Shown in pieces: positions 11,952-24,560 of a stretch of DNA of 64,000 bases. The stretch is taken from contig OX235263.1 in NCBI GenBank assembly GCA_944472135.2, positions 3,517,517 to 3,581,516 of the forward strand. Direction: 5' to 3'. Every line of letters begins with the position of its first letter. The first letter of the stretch is position 1. This stretch comes from Trichobilharzia regenti. Taxonomy: Eukaryota; Platyhelminthes; Trematoda; Strigeidida; Schistosomatidae. The notes beneath the pieces are model-generated. The model did no database searches and was not told where the DNA came from. It saw only the letters and a list, made by a program, of their open reading frames with translations. The translations under genes and the position numbers were made by a program.

Positions 11952-12662
11952 CCCAAGGAAGCACTAATACTGCCCTTAAATTGGTCGATACTGACTGCAC
12001 ATCTCTTTCCAACAAAGATGGTGGCTCTAAATTGTAGCCAACCAAAACAAAGCAACATATTGAACGGAAATGTGACCTCTAACAAACAGTCAGTTGATTC
12101 CATAGTAAGTAGGTGGAATTATGGATGCTGTACACGAATTGCGTAGCAGATTTCATCCAGGTCCAGTATTTAAGGGCTTTTGGATAACAGGCTCGTAGGA
12201 AGAAAGGAAACCTGATCCATTTGCAAATATACCCTGGCTTCAATGATGGATTTGTGTGGAGGTGCGGAGACTGATAAATAAGGAAATCAGTTCGAGAAGG
12301 TATGTTGTTCTTTTCTTAGTGAGTAGACACTGTGGGTACTTTATTTTCTCAATCGAAGTTGCCTTTAGCAAAAATTACCATGATGTGCCACAAATGGGTC
12401 TTAAAAAGGCCAGTTAAGGTGACGGCATTCGAAACGGAGGATTTACAAGTGCCTGCAATGCAGCGACGTCAGTACCGCAGAGATAAAACGTCACAGAAAT
12501 GACTAATGTGGCCCTAATACTTGTGGCGTCAGTGTCTTTGCTCACCTGGAAGAAACAGTGCTCACAAAAGAAGATACAATTACGGGACAATGGGTGCTAT
12601 TCAACAGTGGGTCTTGCGGTTATATTGGACTGTCCTGTTATGAGGATTTATCCAGACGATCT

Positions 12663-13320
12663 CTAATCGTAATTATAGTGTTTACGACCCACTGTTGAGC
12701 GTCTCAGCCCGGCTTCGACGTGTCTCACATGGTTGCTTTCATTTGGACTGTAGATGACGAGATCGTACTTGCACACTTCTACATCCTCCAAGATTTTAAA
12801 TAACTGCGTCATCAGTCGTCCAAAGATAAACTGTGCACCTGCTGGTCCAAATAGCATATGTTTATACCGATTCAGCCTCTGCCCAACGACGAACGCCGTC
12901 TTATGTCTATCGCTCTGTTTTATCGGTATCTTCCAGTATCCTGACCGGAGGTCGAGCACTTTGAACACGGTCCAAGGTTTCCAACACAGCTGGAATGGCA
13001 CACAGTATGAGCTCTGTCATGCCGTTTGGCTGTCGGAAATCGATGCAGAAGCCGTACTTCACGTCTGATTTCTTCTCTAGAGGAACTGATGTGTTATATT
13101 TCTTCAGCAATATCATGTTGTAACATCTTCACTTGTAGCCCTAATTCGCCTTCTAGGTGACATACGATTCTCCTTGTCACGAATGGCGCCATTTTACGAC
13201 ACCCTAGTGGGATTTCATACCTCATCTTATCACAATAACCATAGGCATCCCCATCTCCAGTAAACACATGGTCGTATTCTATAACTTACACAGTCATATT
13301 CTGTGCTTTCGACAACGTAA
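12663..13320 (-). pseudogene. Ty3/gypsy RT fragment, right arm
   Basis: This is the mirror copy of the left-arm RT and carries the same frame change and the same missing residues in the catalytic box (KYDLVIYSPNESNHVRHVEA). The differences seen include an R for Y after the shared HVEAGLR. No independent coding capacity. Confidence 0.8.
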
Positions 13321-14739
13321 TGCCTGCCATCTGTTTTGTCTCATACAAGCTGATAGGTCCGTACTTCAATACTGCTGCACTCTCTTTCGTCTTAATTACC
13401 GCACCAATGTCTTTTAGAAAATCAGTGGCACATACTGATCATCAGACTATGATGTTTACGACCTACTGTCGTGCGTCTAATAATACGAGATTATTCCTGC
13501 TTTTTGTACATAATGGATGCAAGTTCACAGGCATCATTAATAGGATATATATGTAGGGAGTGTGGCACATGCTGATCACCAGATATTATGGTGGTCACCA
13601 ATGTAAATCCCTCTCATCTGTAAGAAAGCGGCATGCATTTTTGACAGCTTGAGAATTAAACGTTAGTCTGGACCCCCAACAAACGATCAAAAAATAATAA
13701 TAAAGGTTTTACAGATCTAAATTTTAAAAACTGCTTTTGCTCTTACCATCTACAAGCCTATTCAACCTCTTGTCAAGGTGCTAACCCATGGGCCCCACAG
13801 AAATTCGTGAGACATCTTACAGGTCACCTTGTCCTGCAGGTTTTAATCTTACATATCTTTGAATACACCTCTCACTGAAATATCACTTCTCTACCTCACG
13901 ATAATCTTTTTATTTACGCACTATTCTAATCTTAACTACCTGGGCCTTTATTAAAATTAAAACTTACTCTTTGTTCATATTTGTTGCCTGCTTAAAGTCT
14001 GATTGCGTTCATGAAAAACACAACCACAACACGAGTGTTTGATCGAAGCGAGATCTTTATGTAAATTTTTATGTAAACTTTTTCTTTTATTTATAAATGC
14101 ATGCCATTTTCACGGGCACGATCGAATTCGATATAATCTCAGTTCGTAGATTGTCTACAAGTTAATAATTTTTAACAGATAAATGTGATATATATATATA
14201 TAAAATACACTGATTGTCTAAACCAGGCCTTATGTTTATTCAATTGTGCATGTGTCCTCCAGATTTCGCGGGAAAATCGACTTCGTCTCGTTTTCAACCC
14301 GCGGTTGTAGGTATACGATAACTAACCAATATTGAGGTAAGTACGACTTTTACAAGGGATTGAAATCTGTTTTAGAAAGGTAAAAGTGCTAAGGTGAATC
14401 AATAATGTGTAATGAGATAAATAATTGCGAGTATCACTAATAAATGCATTTCTAAAGGAAATACAATGCGAAACCATGTAATCCCTAGGCTGACAACGTT
14501 CATTTGCAATGTATAATTCTTCCCATATAGTTCATACTATCATGATATCCACTTTTGGTTTTAATACGTTTATCCTCATGCCGGTTGCTTTTATTTTATA
14601 ACTTTTTGTGCATTTGATGCACAACCGTACCCTACGGAGAATAGGAATAGAATAATTTGAATCGAAATCATAAAGAGCTATAAAATGTTAGGTTCAATGG
14701 AATGTAATGAGGATCAAGTAAATTTCTTTTTATATTTTT

Positions 14740-14920
14740 TTGATAACAGCTTGATTCCACACTGTATTTTTGGTACAAGTATGGAATTTTCAGCGTGGAT
14801 ATCGGTAGCCCAAATTTCGCAGGCCGACCATAGATATCAGGTGTGCGTCTGCGTGGGCTCGAACCTCGGACCATGTGCATGGTCGGCGAGAGTCCTAACC
14901 ACTGTGCCGCCGACGTTATT
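14740..14920 (-). mobile_element. SINE-A copy in right arm
   Basis: Reverse complement of the 6499-6680 copy: tail TTGATTCCACACTG, B-box GGGCTCGAACCTC and A-box CCTAACCACTGTGCC as seen on +. A few substitutions separate the two copies. Confidence 0.9.
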
Positions 14921-16226
14921 AAAAAATAAATGAGATGGAACATTGTGAATCTGTATTCAAAGATACGACAATGGAAAGCGAGATGATTTATGAGATGCCG
15001 CATTAATCTCTGCAGAGCCCACGTGGTCGCATCTTAACCGTAGGCTGAGAGAATGATATATATTTAAAGGCAGAAGCATGATCTGTCAAGGCGTTCATCA
15101 TTATCTTTTTCAAGATAAAGATCTAAGCCCTCATAAAAATCAGGAATATCTCGAGCCATCAAATTGCGTATTGCTGTTCCTACAGAATGGGGCGATTCAC
15201 CTTGGTGACCACCACCATATCTACTGATCAGCTGGCGCCACCCTCCCTCCTTAGAGCACGTTGGTGGTGCGGAAAATATCATGAACATTACGCACACGTA
15301 ATATTCTTAACTGCTAGTAATTGTGCCATGGAATCATTCTACAGGAATACATTTGATAATACTTTGTTAGTGGTCTGAGGGACAAAAATAGTAGAGCGAA
15401 ACATACAGGCTAGATGAAAGTTCCACAAAGCTGTCTCACTACTGTACAATGTCTCACTCGTGAATTTTCTCTCCGCATGTGAACGTATCCACATACTGAT
15501 GTGTGGAAAAGTTCTTCACTGTTGGCAGCATATAAGGTCCACGCCTTTTTAAGGTCTTCTAATGCGTTCGTAGCTTCTTACGTATGCGCTGCTTTCGCTC
15601 GCACCGATTACCTGCGATGAAATTCTAGAAATAGGGCTCGTTAACGGAGCACATTATTGTCACAGTTAATTCGCGAGAAGCACAGGATACCAGACTATGT
15701 GAGTGAGAAATATAGAAGTAGGAAATACTGTTCGTACAACTACAACTCAAGAAATGCATTGGTACCCACGGGATGGTAGTCACTGATAGCCACCATAATG
15801 CGTGAACAGTTTCGAGGGAGTTATCACGAAACTGTATAAAAACAGTGAAACAATATTAGAATAGTCAAATGTTCCATCTATGTTTATCAAAGTTGCTTGC
15901 AAACGACGCACAACACAACCACACAGAACCGCACACGATAGCACCTACCATGGACAAGTTGAAAATCCAATTGACCGCCACTGTTCTAGCCAATGAAAGA
16001 CGAGCAAACCTGAGGTGCGGAAAATTTAACAGGTACTAACGTATATACTCACCCTTCGCTGTTCGGTGGAAGATGGAAAACTATCAGAGGCATTATCGCG
16101 ATTTATCGTTGAACATTTATTCTTAGACCTTGCGTGTAATAACCTTATTGTTGGTTGCATATTGGCGTAAGAATAAAGGATTCTCGAGTCGCCAATCTGT
16201 GTTCTGGGTTTTCGCATTGGTTATTA

Positions 16227-17543
16227 CATGGTTGCTTTCATTTGGACTGTAGATGACGAGATCGTACTTGCACACTTCTACATCCTCCAAGATTTTAAAT
16301 AACTGCGTCATCAGTCGTCCAAAGGTAAACTGTGCACCTGCTGGTCCAAATAGCATATGTTTATACCGATTCAGCCTCTGCCCAACGACGAACGCCGTCT
16401 TATGTCTATCGCTCTGTTTAATCGGTATCTTCCAGTATCCTGACTGGAGGTCGAGCACTTTCAACACGGTCCAAGGTTTCCAACACAGCTGGAATGGCAC
16501 ACAGTATAAGCTCTGTCATGCCGTTTGGCTGTCGGAAATCGATGCAGAAGCCGTACTTCACGTCTGATTTCTTCTCTAGAGGAACTGATCTGTTATATTT
16601 CTTCAGCAATATCGTCTTGTAACATCTTCACTTGAAGCCCTCATTCGCCTTCTAGGTGACATACGATTCTCCTTGTCACGAATGGCGCCATTTTACGACA
16701 CCCTAGTGGGATTTCATACCTTATCTTATCACAATAACCATAGGCATCCCCATCTCCAGTAAACACATGGTCGTATTCTATAACTTACACAGTCATATTC
16801 TGTGCTTTCGATAACGTAATGCCTGCCATCTGTTTTGTCTCATACAAGCTGATAGGTCCGTACTTCAATACTGCTGCACTCTCTTTCGTCTTAATTACCG
16901 CACCAATGTCTTTTAGAAAATCAGTGGCACATACTGATCATCAGACTATGATGTTTACGACCTACTGTCGTGCGTCTAATAATACGAGATTATTCCTGCT
17001 TTTTGTACATAATGGATGCAAGTTCACAGGCATCATTAATAGGATATATATGTAGGGAGTGTGGCACATGCTGATCACCAGATATTATGGTGGTTACCAA
17101 TGTAAATCCCTCTCATCTGTAAGAAAGCGACATGCATTTTTGACAGCTTGAGAATTAAACGTTAGTCTGGACCCCCAACAAACGATCAAAAAATAATAAT
17201 AAAGGTTTTACAGATCTAAAGTTTTGAAAACTGCTTTTGCTCTTACCATCTACAAGCCTGTTCAGCCTCTTGTCAAGGTGCTACCCCATGGGCCCCACAG
17301 AAATTCGTGAGACATCTTACAGGTCACCTTGTCCTGCGGGTTTTAATCTTACATATCTTTGAATACACCTCTCACTGAAATATCACTTCTCTACCTCACG
17401 ATAATCTTTTTATTTACGCACTATTCTAATCTTAACTACCTGGGCCTTTATTAAAATTAAAACCTACTCTTTGTTCATATTTGTTGCCTGCTTACAGTCT
17501 GATTGCGTTCATGAAAAAACACAACAACAACACGAGTGTTTGA
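16227..17543 (-). mobile_element. Third copy of the gypsy RT unit (direct repeat of 12728-14043)
   Basis: Offset from 12728-14043 is about 3499 bp and the two are nearly identical. The RT is cut after YSPNESNHV and runs directly into the outer end of the palindrome arm, so the frame continues as VITNAKTQNTDW, a chimera with no meaning. The other end stops at CACGAGTGTTTGA, where the flanks diverge. Both ends therefore define the breakpoints of a duplicated block. Confidence 0.8.
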
Positions 17544-17789
17544 ACAAAGCTCTAATTCCATCAAAAGTGTCGCAGTTTCCATTTTTTAAATTTCATGGTT
17601 GCTCTCTTTTTCTTTGGTTTGTTGGGACAATCTGCTAACTATGTAGATCCATCTGCGCGTCTGTATGTTGTTCTTGTTTTGACAGCTGAATTGTATATAA
17701 GCTTGGAGCTGGTACTAATTACAGAACTCCTGGAAATCCTGCGAAGAATGTTTGGCTGTTTTGTCCTTGTTAGTGACTCATCATCAGCT

Positions 17790-17960
17790 TGTACCTGTAA
17801 GCTTTCGAATACGACTTACCAGGTCGTCTTTTAGCTTGAACGTCCTGAGTTTGAAACCTGAGGGATGCGTACTGCCAATGGTTCCCCAGACAGAATAAAA
17901 CACTTGTCCAATGCCTCCAGGTTTTCCAATGTCAACTCGAAGTGAAATCCCGAAAACAGT
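17790..17960 (+). mobile_element. Hammerhead SINE, decayed copy
   Basis: A B-box-like GAGTTTGAAACCTGAG precedes GCGTACTG, the 5' strand of ribozyme stem I. The family 3' sequence follows: TGTCCAATGCCTCCAGGTTT, then CAATGTCAACT. The core (17869-17914) has lost CTGATGA (it reads CCAATGG) and GAAA (it reads AAAA). Confidence 0.6.
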
Positions 17961-18255
17961 CAAATCTCTGCAATCAGCACTTGGAAGTTCTTTGTTAGCC
18001 ATAAGTTTATGCATTTATCCAACTTGAGTGTTCTATTCGTTGGTGTTGTAGAGGCTGACTGTCTTCGTCAAGTAACTGCAGAATGGTTTCTTTCGCTAGT
18101 TCATGACAAATTTAAGTATGCGATGCTACGATATCGAAGGATGATATTATTTTTTGGAGACCTATTCGGGTAAATTTGAATTCATTATAACCGGATATAA
18201 CCATTCTTCACAACCTTATTTGGATCAGTTCACATATGGAAGGAGAAATACCACT

Positions 18256-18440
18256 GTGCGTCGGTGGCATAGTGTTTAGGGCTCTCACCGACCACGTACA
18301 CGGTCCGGGGTTCGAGCCCTCGCCGACGCACACTTGATATCCATGGTCGGCCTTCTAATTTTGTGCTACCGATATCCACGCTGAAAATTCCATACTTGTA
18401 CCAGAAATACGGTGTGGAATCAAGCTGTAATCAAAAATAC
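18256..18440 (+). mobile_element. SINE-A
   Basis: A box CGGTGGCATAGTGTTTAGGG; B box CGGGGTTCGAGCCC; body GATATCCATGGTCGGCCTTC; end GAATCAAGCTGTAATCAAAA. Confidence 0.9.
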
Positions 18441-19489
18441 AAAATAACAATATCAGAAGGTAACTAGTAAGAATACTTTGTAGTCTCTAAATAAACTAGT
18501 TGTTAGCTCTAGCTATCACTTATGCCGTTTTTCTTTTTTCCAGATTTCGTGATAATTTCCTCTTATCTTGTTTTCATAACGAGTAGGTGTAAAGGTGGTG
18601 AAGTCTCCTGGCCTTATTAGAACTACCGTTTGAAATAAAGTGACTGTTACAAAAATATTGTGCCACAGCGCAAAAGTATTGACTTACGAGCAGTGATTCA
18701 AAATTTATATGTATACAAGGGCGTTGATAAAGCATATCCCCTGTTTGAAGTGGCGCCTTTGGCTTAACCTTGACGGCATTTGCGCGGTTTCGTTGATTCG
18801 AGTTGTGGCTAGTCGTCCAGCAAACGTAGTAGACGCTATTTCGCTGCTTATTTTGCTCTTGTTGGATGAATTTATATGAAAATTATTGTTCGATATTGTT
18901 CTTGAGCATTTGCTGATTGCTTGTGTGACAGGACGCTTAAATACATGGTTCATGCAGTGATTTTTGGCATACCGAGTAAGCTTCGCGTACATTTCAACGA
19001 CTGTCATTCGATAAATTTCTTTGCAGATTGGCGGAAACTTGTACTCGATCTCAAATTTCCCTATCAGCTATTGTGCAGTACCTATTACTGCTGCAGGAAC
19101 CAAAGAATATGGTTGATATCGAATTCCTGCATCCTCCCGCACTTCTGTGTGTTGTTTTGATAGAGGAAAGTCAATAGAATGCATAGATACAAGCGAAAAT
19201 TAGTGTTCACAAATGGGCAGAAATTGCAATATGTTTTACGATCACTTATAACATTCACTGTTTTCTGCCGAAGTTTTTAAGTGAGTTAAATGCACACTGC
19301 AACATTTTAGTAATTTGGTGGATTTCAATACCATCCTCGTGATCAGGTACGTAAAGACATCTGACGTGTGCGTCACTTTTTCCTACTAGTGAGTTTGGTT
19401 TCATAAACTTCCGATTTTTGTCATTGTCCTGACGCCACATTCGCGCTTGTTCGAAGTTAATTCACCAAATTATTTTAAAACCACGTAGA
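18441..19489. other. Unassigned sequence
   Basis: There is a 100-residue open frame on minus at 18705-19007 and short open frames elsewhere. None shows a domain or splice context I recognise, and base composition gives no help. Confidence 0.3.
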
Positions 19490-20140
19490 AGTAGTGTCCG
19501 ACATCTCTTAAAGCTATGGACGTAAGGTTTAGAAGTGGTTGCTATATCCATTTAGGGAAGGCTCATCGATTTTTGCAAGTAAGGGCTACGCATCATATTC
19601 CTAAATGCCTCCAGAAGCAACAGAATCTTCAGAAGTTATTAATGGGGTCCCAGCTCCTCTATTTCGAAACATATTATAGGGACAGGTCATAAAACTGGCG
19701 TTTGCACATTCTTTAAACCTATCTGTAAAACGTGTTTGGATTGCATTCTAAAGTTTGTGGGAACCGAAGTGTGATTAGGAAGTTTAAACCACTTTTGTGA
19801 ATTCCAAGACTATTCGTCATCACACGAAACCTTTGTTAAACTTTGTTTTGAAACTAGTCAGGGTAGATGTACTAGTCCCTCAGATATTTGGTTTAGTAAT
19901 CTTCATTGTTATTTTGACCTTCAATATGTGGTTTTAATTCCACCTAAATTTATTTTCCAAACTTTTAACTGTATTAATTTCATATGTATTCCTATAACAA
20001 GTCCATGCGTGACCAGATTGTCTAAAATGTGTTGCACAAATACAACACTACACGACTCGGACAAATTACGTCTTCTCATTACTTCGTCTAAATATCCACT
20101 TGTGTCAAAAATAGTGACTGATGTAATCGCACATTGATAT
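19490..20140 (+). mobile_element. Highly degenerate PLE remnant
   Basis: Shifting between frames gives RATHHIPKCLQKQQN, then SKHIIGTGHKTGVCTFFKPI. This follows the order of GIY-YIG PLE tails (xEHxPKWL...AKHLxxTGHKxxxxxxF). A T-rich UTR-like tail follows to about 20140. The CxCG-YIGR part is lost. Confidence 0.45.
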
Positions 20141-21493
20141 AAACTTTCATTAATTTTTACTGTGCTGTCTCGTTAATATTATATTGGTAGTTATATTCAT
20201 GTATGCACCCTGTGAACCCTTGTTTTCTTTTTTAGATAATCTGTAGTTCCAGTGACCTCGTGGGATTCATTGCTGAAGGAAGTGGTTTCCAGTACCGTTG
20301 ATTTTGTATTTTGTGTCGAATCACTAATAAATGTATTCTCTATACCTCAAATAGACATTCTACTTGTTAATAGTCACTACTAACTTCATAGAATGTTGTG
20401 AGCTACAGAGTTATGGGGTTAGGGTCATGTGTTGTATTGAGTAGCGCGTTTAGAAAATACGTCCGCCCCTGAGGAATATTGTCGTCAATATGGAGTACAT
20501 TCTCGTGATAAATCTGTTAGCAGTAATTATTATCAGTACCTATATTTCGTATGGATGGTACATAATGAAACGTACTAATTCAGTAGTCAAAGGTTAGAAC
20601 TATCCGTTAAAATTGAAACAGGTGCTCATGTAAGGGAAAACTGATTAATCGGAATTTGAAACATCACGTAAGTGATAAAGTTTATAGCATCGTTTACATG
20701 CGAATAGTTAAGGTTATTTTTTTAGAAATGATGTTTACTCGTTGATGGTTTAAGGGATGTTGTGTTTGATAGGAAATAGATGGGACATTGTAACTGAAAA
20801 ACAGTGTAACTGGATAAGCAACATCAGCTGGCCAGTATACACTTATTTTGAAGTAAAACACGATCGGGTAAAGTATTTCAAAGACAGGAGTAGAGCAGTC
20901 TTCTGAAACTATTAATTTATTGGGCAATTAAATTTGTCTTTGAATTAAGACTGAAAGTAAGCGGCATATTGGTAGGCTAAACGATAATCATTATTCGATT
21001 TCGTTAGAATAAGTATCCGAGTACTGTTTCACTCATCATTCTGTCTTTTGAATAACTTAGTAACATGGCGTTTACTTTCGGATCCAAATTACTAAGTAAA
21101 GGTTAATATCCCTAAGATTAAATTGTCGCCAAAGTAAGTAAATCTGTTCATATCTAGAAAATACTAAGGTTTGGAGTTATTTTTTTGCTACCACAACACC
21201 AGGTGACTCACCAATTAGTCACATCGTAAAACTAGATCTGTCAAAGACAGTCTACTTCTGAGTTCTAGTTTTATCATGAAGGATGAACCATACCCATAGG
21301 TTAATAGGATCAGACGGATGATGTCAATTCGAAACTAGGTATCTACGTTTCGCAGCTACAGAAAACACCACGTTACAATCTATTCCTTTAATCGTGTCAA
21401 TCAATGTGACATCAATTGAGACTAGAGAAGGAACACCACTGGTTTTCACAAAATTTATTTGTGTTCGAGAAAATTAAAACAATTAGTCCCTTT
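20141..21493. other. Unassigned sequence
   Basis: No coding or repeat signal was recognised beyond general AT richness. Confidence 0.35.
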
Positions 21494-22440
21494 GATAAAT
21501 TTGAACAAGGCATTAAGAAGACAAATTTCGCGAGATGATATCATTTCGTAGTTTCTTTACAACCGCTTTACAACTAACATGGTTAACAATGATAAAATAA
21601 AGTTCATGAAAATTACTCAGTTAAATAAAAACAAAAGTACATACTAATGACCAATCATATTAAGATAGGTCATGCAGTCCAGGGTAGGCGAAGATTGAAG
21701 TCTATTGATTTTTGTACACACAGTTTAGGCTGTATGTGATTAATCCAAAGTGCTTCCATCACCTTCAATAACCTTGAATTAGAGTTATGTGAAATAATTG
21801 TGAAACAGTCATTAATATTTATTTTGTGACCAGACATTAAAAAGTGTTTTGCAATGGATGATGCTGGATTTCTATTAAGATTAATCGCGTTAGGATTTTC
21901 GATATGATTTACTAGCCATTTTGGAATATGTTCTTTTCGACGACATTGGAACATTCTATATATAGGTAGAACTAACAGAATGTTCCAATGTCGTCGAAAA
22001 GAACATATTCCAAAATGGCTAGTAAATCATATCGAAAATCCTAACGCGATTAATCTTAATAGAAATCCAGCATCATCCATTGCAAAACACTTTTTAATGT
22101 CTGGTCACAAAATAAATATTAATGACTGTTTCACAATTATTTCACATAACTCTAATTCAAGGTTATTGAAGGTGATGGAAGCACTTTGGATTAATCACAT
22201 ACAGCCTAAACTGTGTGTACAAAAATCAATAGACTTCAATCTTCGCCTACCCTGGACTGCATGACCTATCTTAATATGATTGGTCATTAGTATGTACTTT
22301 TGTTTTTATTTAACTGAGTAATTTTCATGAACTTTATTTTATCATTGTTAACCATGTTAGTTGTAAAGCGGTTGTAAAGAAACTACGAAATGATATCATC
22401 TCGCGAAATTTGTCTTCTTAATGCCTTGTTCAAATTTATT
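21494..22440. repeat. Near-perfect PLE foldback (464-bp arms, 19-bp loop)
   Basis: Arms 21494-21957 and 21977-22440 are reverse complements with no difference that I found. The loop is ATATATAGGTAGAACTAAC. Each arm encodes the same 94-residue GIY-YIG tail (minus 21670-21954; plus 21980-22264), starting MFQCRRKEHIPKWL and ending LRLPWTA. The loop still encodes the YIGRTN box of the plus copy. Both copies are cut just inside this box, so neither is active. Confidence 0.9.
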
Positions 22441-23629
22441 TGTGTTCGTTAATATAATGTACATTCCGTAATTATAGGCAAACTAGGAAACGCACCAAGT
22501 CATCACATATACGAACAATAATTAAGCGCATAGGGTAGAGTAGATTTTAAGTAATGCCTACTCGATATGGCCCAGAGTTCATGTGGAGTAACACATGCCT
22601 ACATCTGAAAGTGCGTGTGTAAGGTATCGCATTTCATCAGCCTTTCGTGTAAGTGACTCAATGGGTCGCCTCCATATTTAACAAATGCTCAGTCCATGAA
22701 TTCTACTTGTACCTGTAAAACACAAACAATACCCTGCTGGGATATGGTGCTGTGTTACACCAGAGTCCCTCAGTTTACAGATAAATCACACCTAATATCA
22801 GTATTACCGCTTTTAGTTGAAAAAGTCATTCGACTGTGTCACAAATGCTTTTGGCTGGATTCCTCAGTGCCAAGTATTATTCCTTATGAGAGTGCATTGA
22901 AGAAACCCTGTAGGGTGATATTGAAGCTTCCCTGAAAATTGAACAGAAGCATTCCACTCATACAAGATGGATGCAGTAAAGAATACATTATTAACTCATT
23001 GCGCTCACTCCTACATTACCCTATAAAATTCTCTAGTTTTGAAATGAAACATGCACATATATATTGTGTCGTTTACTTCAGATACACACTAATATCTAAA
23101 TTTCATACGCCTTCTGTCTCAATACTCCATGTAATAACAGTTTGATAGCTATTTACGAATGCAGTAATAAGTATTTCATGGGCCACGAGTAGCACTTGGT
23201 ATTCAGCAGAGGTATGGACACTTAGTGATTGTAATTTAGAGAACTGATATGACAGGGTTAGCTTTTTTCTAATATATACGCAACTATCAACACAATGAAA
23301 AGATAATGACGAATTGTTATCACAAGCATTCTATTTACTATGGAGGGAATGTTATTACAAACTAGCTTCACAGTAACATGTACAAGTCTTGCATGTCATT
23401 GCATCGGTAATATTAGCACACTAATTGTATTACGGCCAAATGTAAATGATTTAAAGGCATCGTAACAATAACTTTGCGGGAGGTAGATGTATTGAAAGAC
23501 TGCTTGCAGACACTATGCATGACGACATCTGGTAGAATGTCTACGGAGACTGACAACCTGCAATGAGGAAGACAAAAATGAAACAATTAGGAGACACATA
23601 ACGCACAAGATAAGTATTTTTGATATAAG
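22441..23629. other. Unassigned sequence
   Basis: Open frames at 22696-22935 and 22939-23145 (+) have no recognisable domain or acceptor/donor pattern. Confidence 0.3.
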
Positions 23630-23770
23630 CATAAAACTTGGGCACTGTGGTAGAGTATAACTCCATTATGGATACGATTTTATCTTGGTAAATCACACAG
23701 TGTTGGAGAGCAATATTACTTGGTGGCGTTTTGAGCATAAACTATTGCTCATCATCATATCAAGTCAGTC
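23630..23770 (-). mobile_element. PLE terminal-repeat fragment with hammerhead-like motif
   Basis: On the minus strand, TTGAT - ATGATGA - T - GAGC...GCTC - AAAACGCC. The stem II hairpin GAGC/GCTC is intact. Position C3 is A, and GAAAC has become AAAAC. The flanks CACACTGTG and TAACTCCATTATGG match the PLE ends at 41.6, 43.2 and 45.2 kb. Confidence 0.6.
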
Positions 23771-24239
23771 ACACAACTTTTTGCCTCATTCATATACATG
23801 AGTATTTTACTTAAGCGTACTACAGGGATAAAAGGTCACTCGTCTCATTCACTTCTATTCACACCATTTCTTACGTCCATGTTACTGACTTTTGGTTTAT
23901 GTTTTCCTCTTCGGTGCACTTTATCTGGACAGTTTAAGGAATCGGGAAATGCATAGAGTACTTAGGAAACGGCATGAATAATTGTTTAAGCTAATTAACA
24001 CTAGGTAGTTGTGACACTACGCATTTGTAGTGACAAAGCTGACTGACTGAGTTTTAACATGGAACTCAGCACAGAAGTGTAGCAGTTCAATTTGTGACCT
24101 TCCACACTTGAAAAATATTAAATTTGGTTGGTAATAAGCATAACATATTTCATCAGATGTGTTTCAACTTCGCAGTTGGGCTACGTGATAAAATTAACTA
24201 ACTAATGAGATATAACGAGACAGAGTGTGAACCAATATC

Positions 24240-24560
24240 ACTTTTTCATTTGACCGACCCAAACGCATTTTAAACCTTAACATGTGCTGGTCAGCATTGT
24301 CCCTGGAGGAAGGCGATGGCTTAGTATGCCAGCATGTGTTCTAGCCATCTCAACCTATTCAGCTTCCCTACCTTGAAGGCTAACTAACCCTCCCCACCTA
24401 AACATTTATGCGTAACCTCAACAGCACTCGCCATATTATACTGCTTTACTGATGAGATAGAACGCGGACACCTATAATCAAACACCGGTATTATTTTCAT
24501 ATTTTACAGCATCAGGGTTACTTCTCATAGTCTAGGTGGACAATATCATCAGCAAACCGT
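24240..24560 (-). mobile_element. LINE-Q fragment
   Basis: The reverse complement carries the family blocks AGGTTACGCATAAATG, GAGATGGCTAGAACA and CATCGCCTTCCTCCAGG (compare 35760-35950). These are the C-terminal HRLRWLGxVLRMPxHRLPR region in decayed form. Confidence 0.55.

Larger units (their letters stand above)
11952..16228. repeat. Right arm of giant palindrome
   Basis: This is the reverse complement of 5186-9464 and carries the mirrored gypsy RT (minus), SINE-A (minus) and untranslated blocks. Its first 1.3 kb of RT and upstream sequence (12728-14043) is repeated directly at 16227-17543. The outer end at 16228 abuts that repeat. Confidence 0.85.

Noticed and set aside
18705..19007. 100-residue minus-strand open frame
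   Set aside because: Basic, Ser/Thr-rich product with no recognisable motif; not enough to call a gene.
22696..23145. Two adjacent open frames of 79 and 68 residues
   Set aside because: No domain, no splice context and no repeat match; length is not unusual for this composition.
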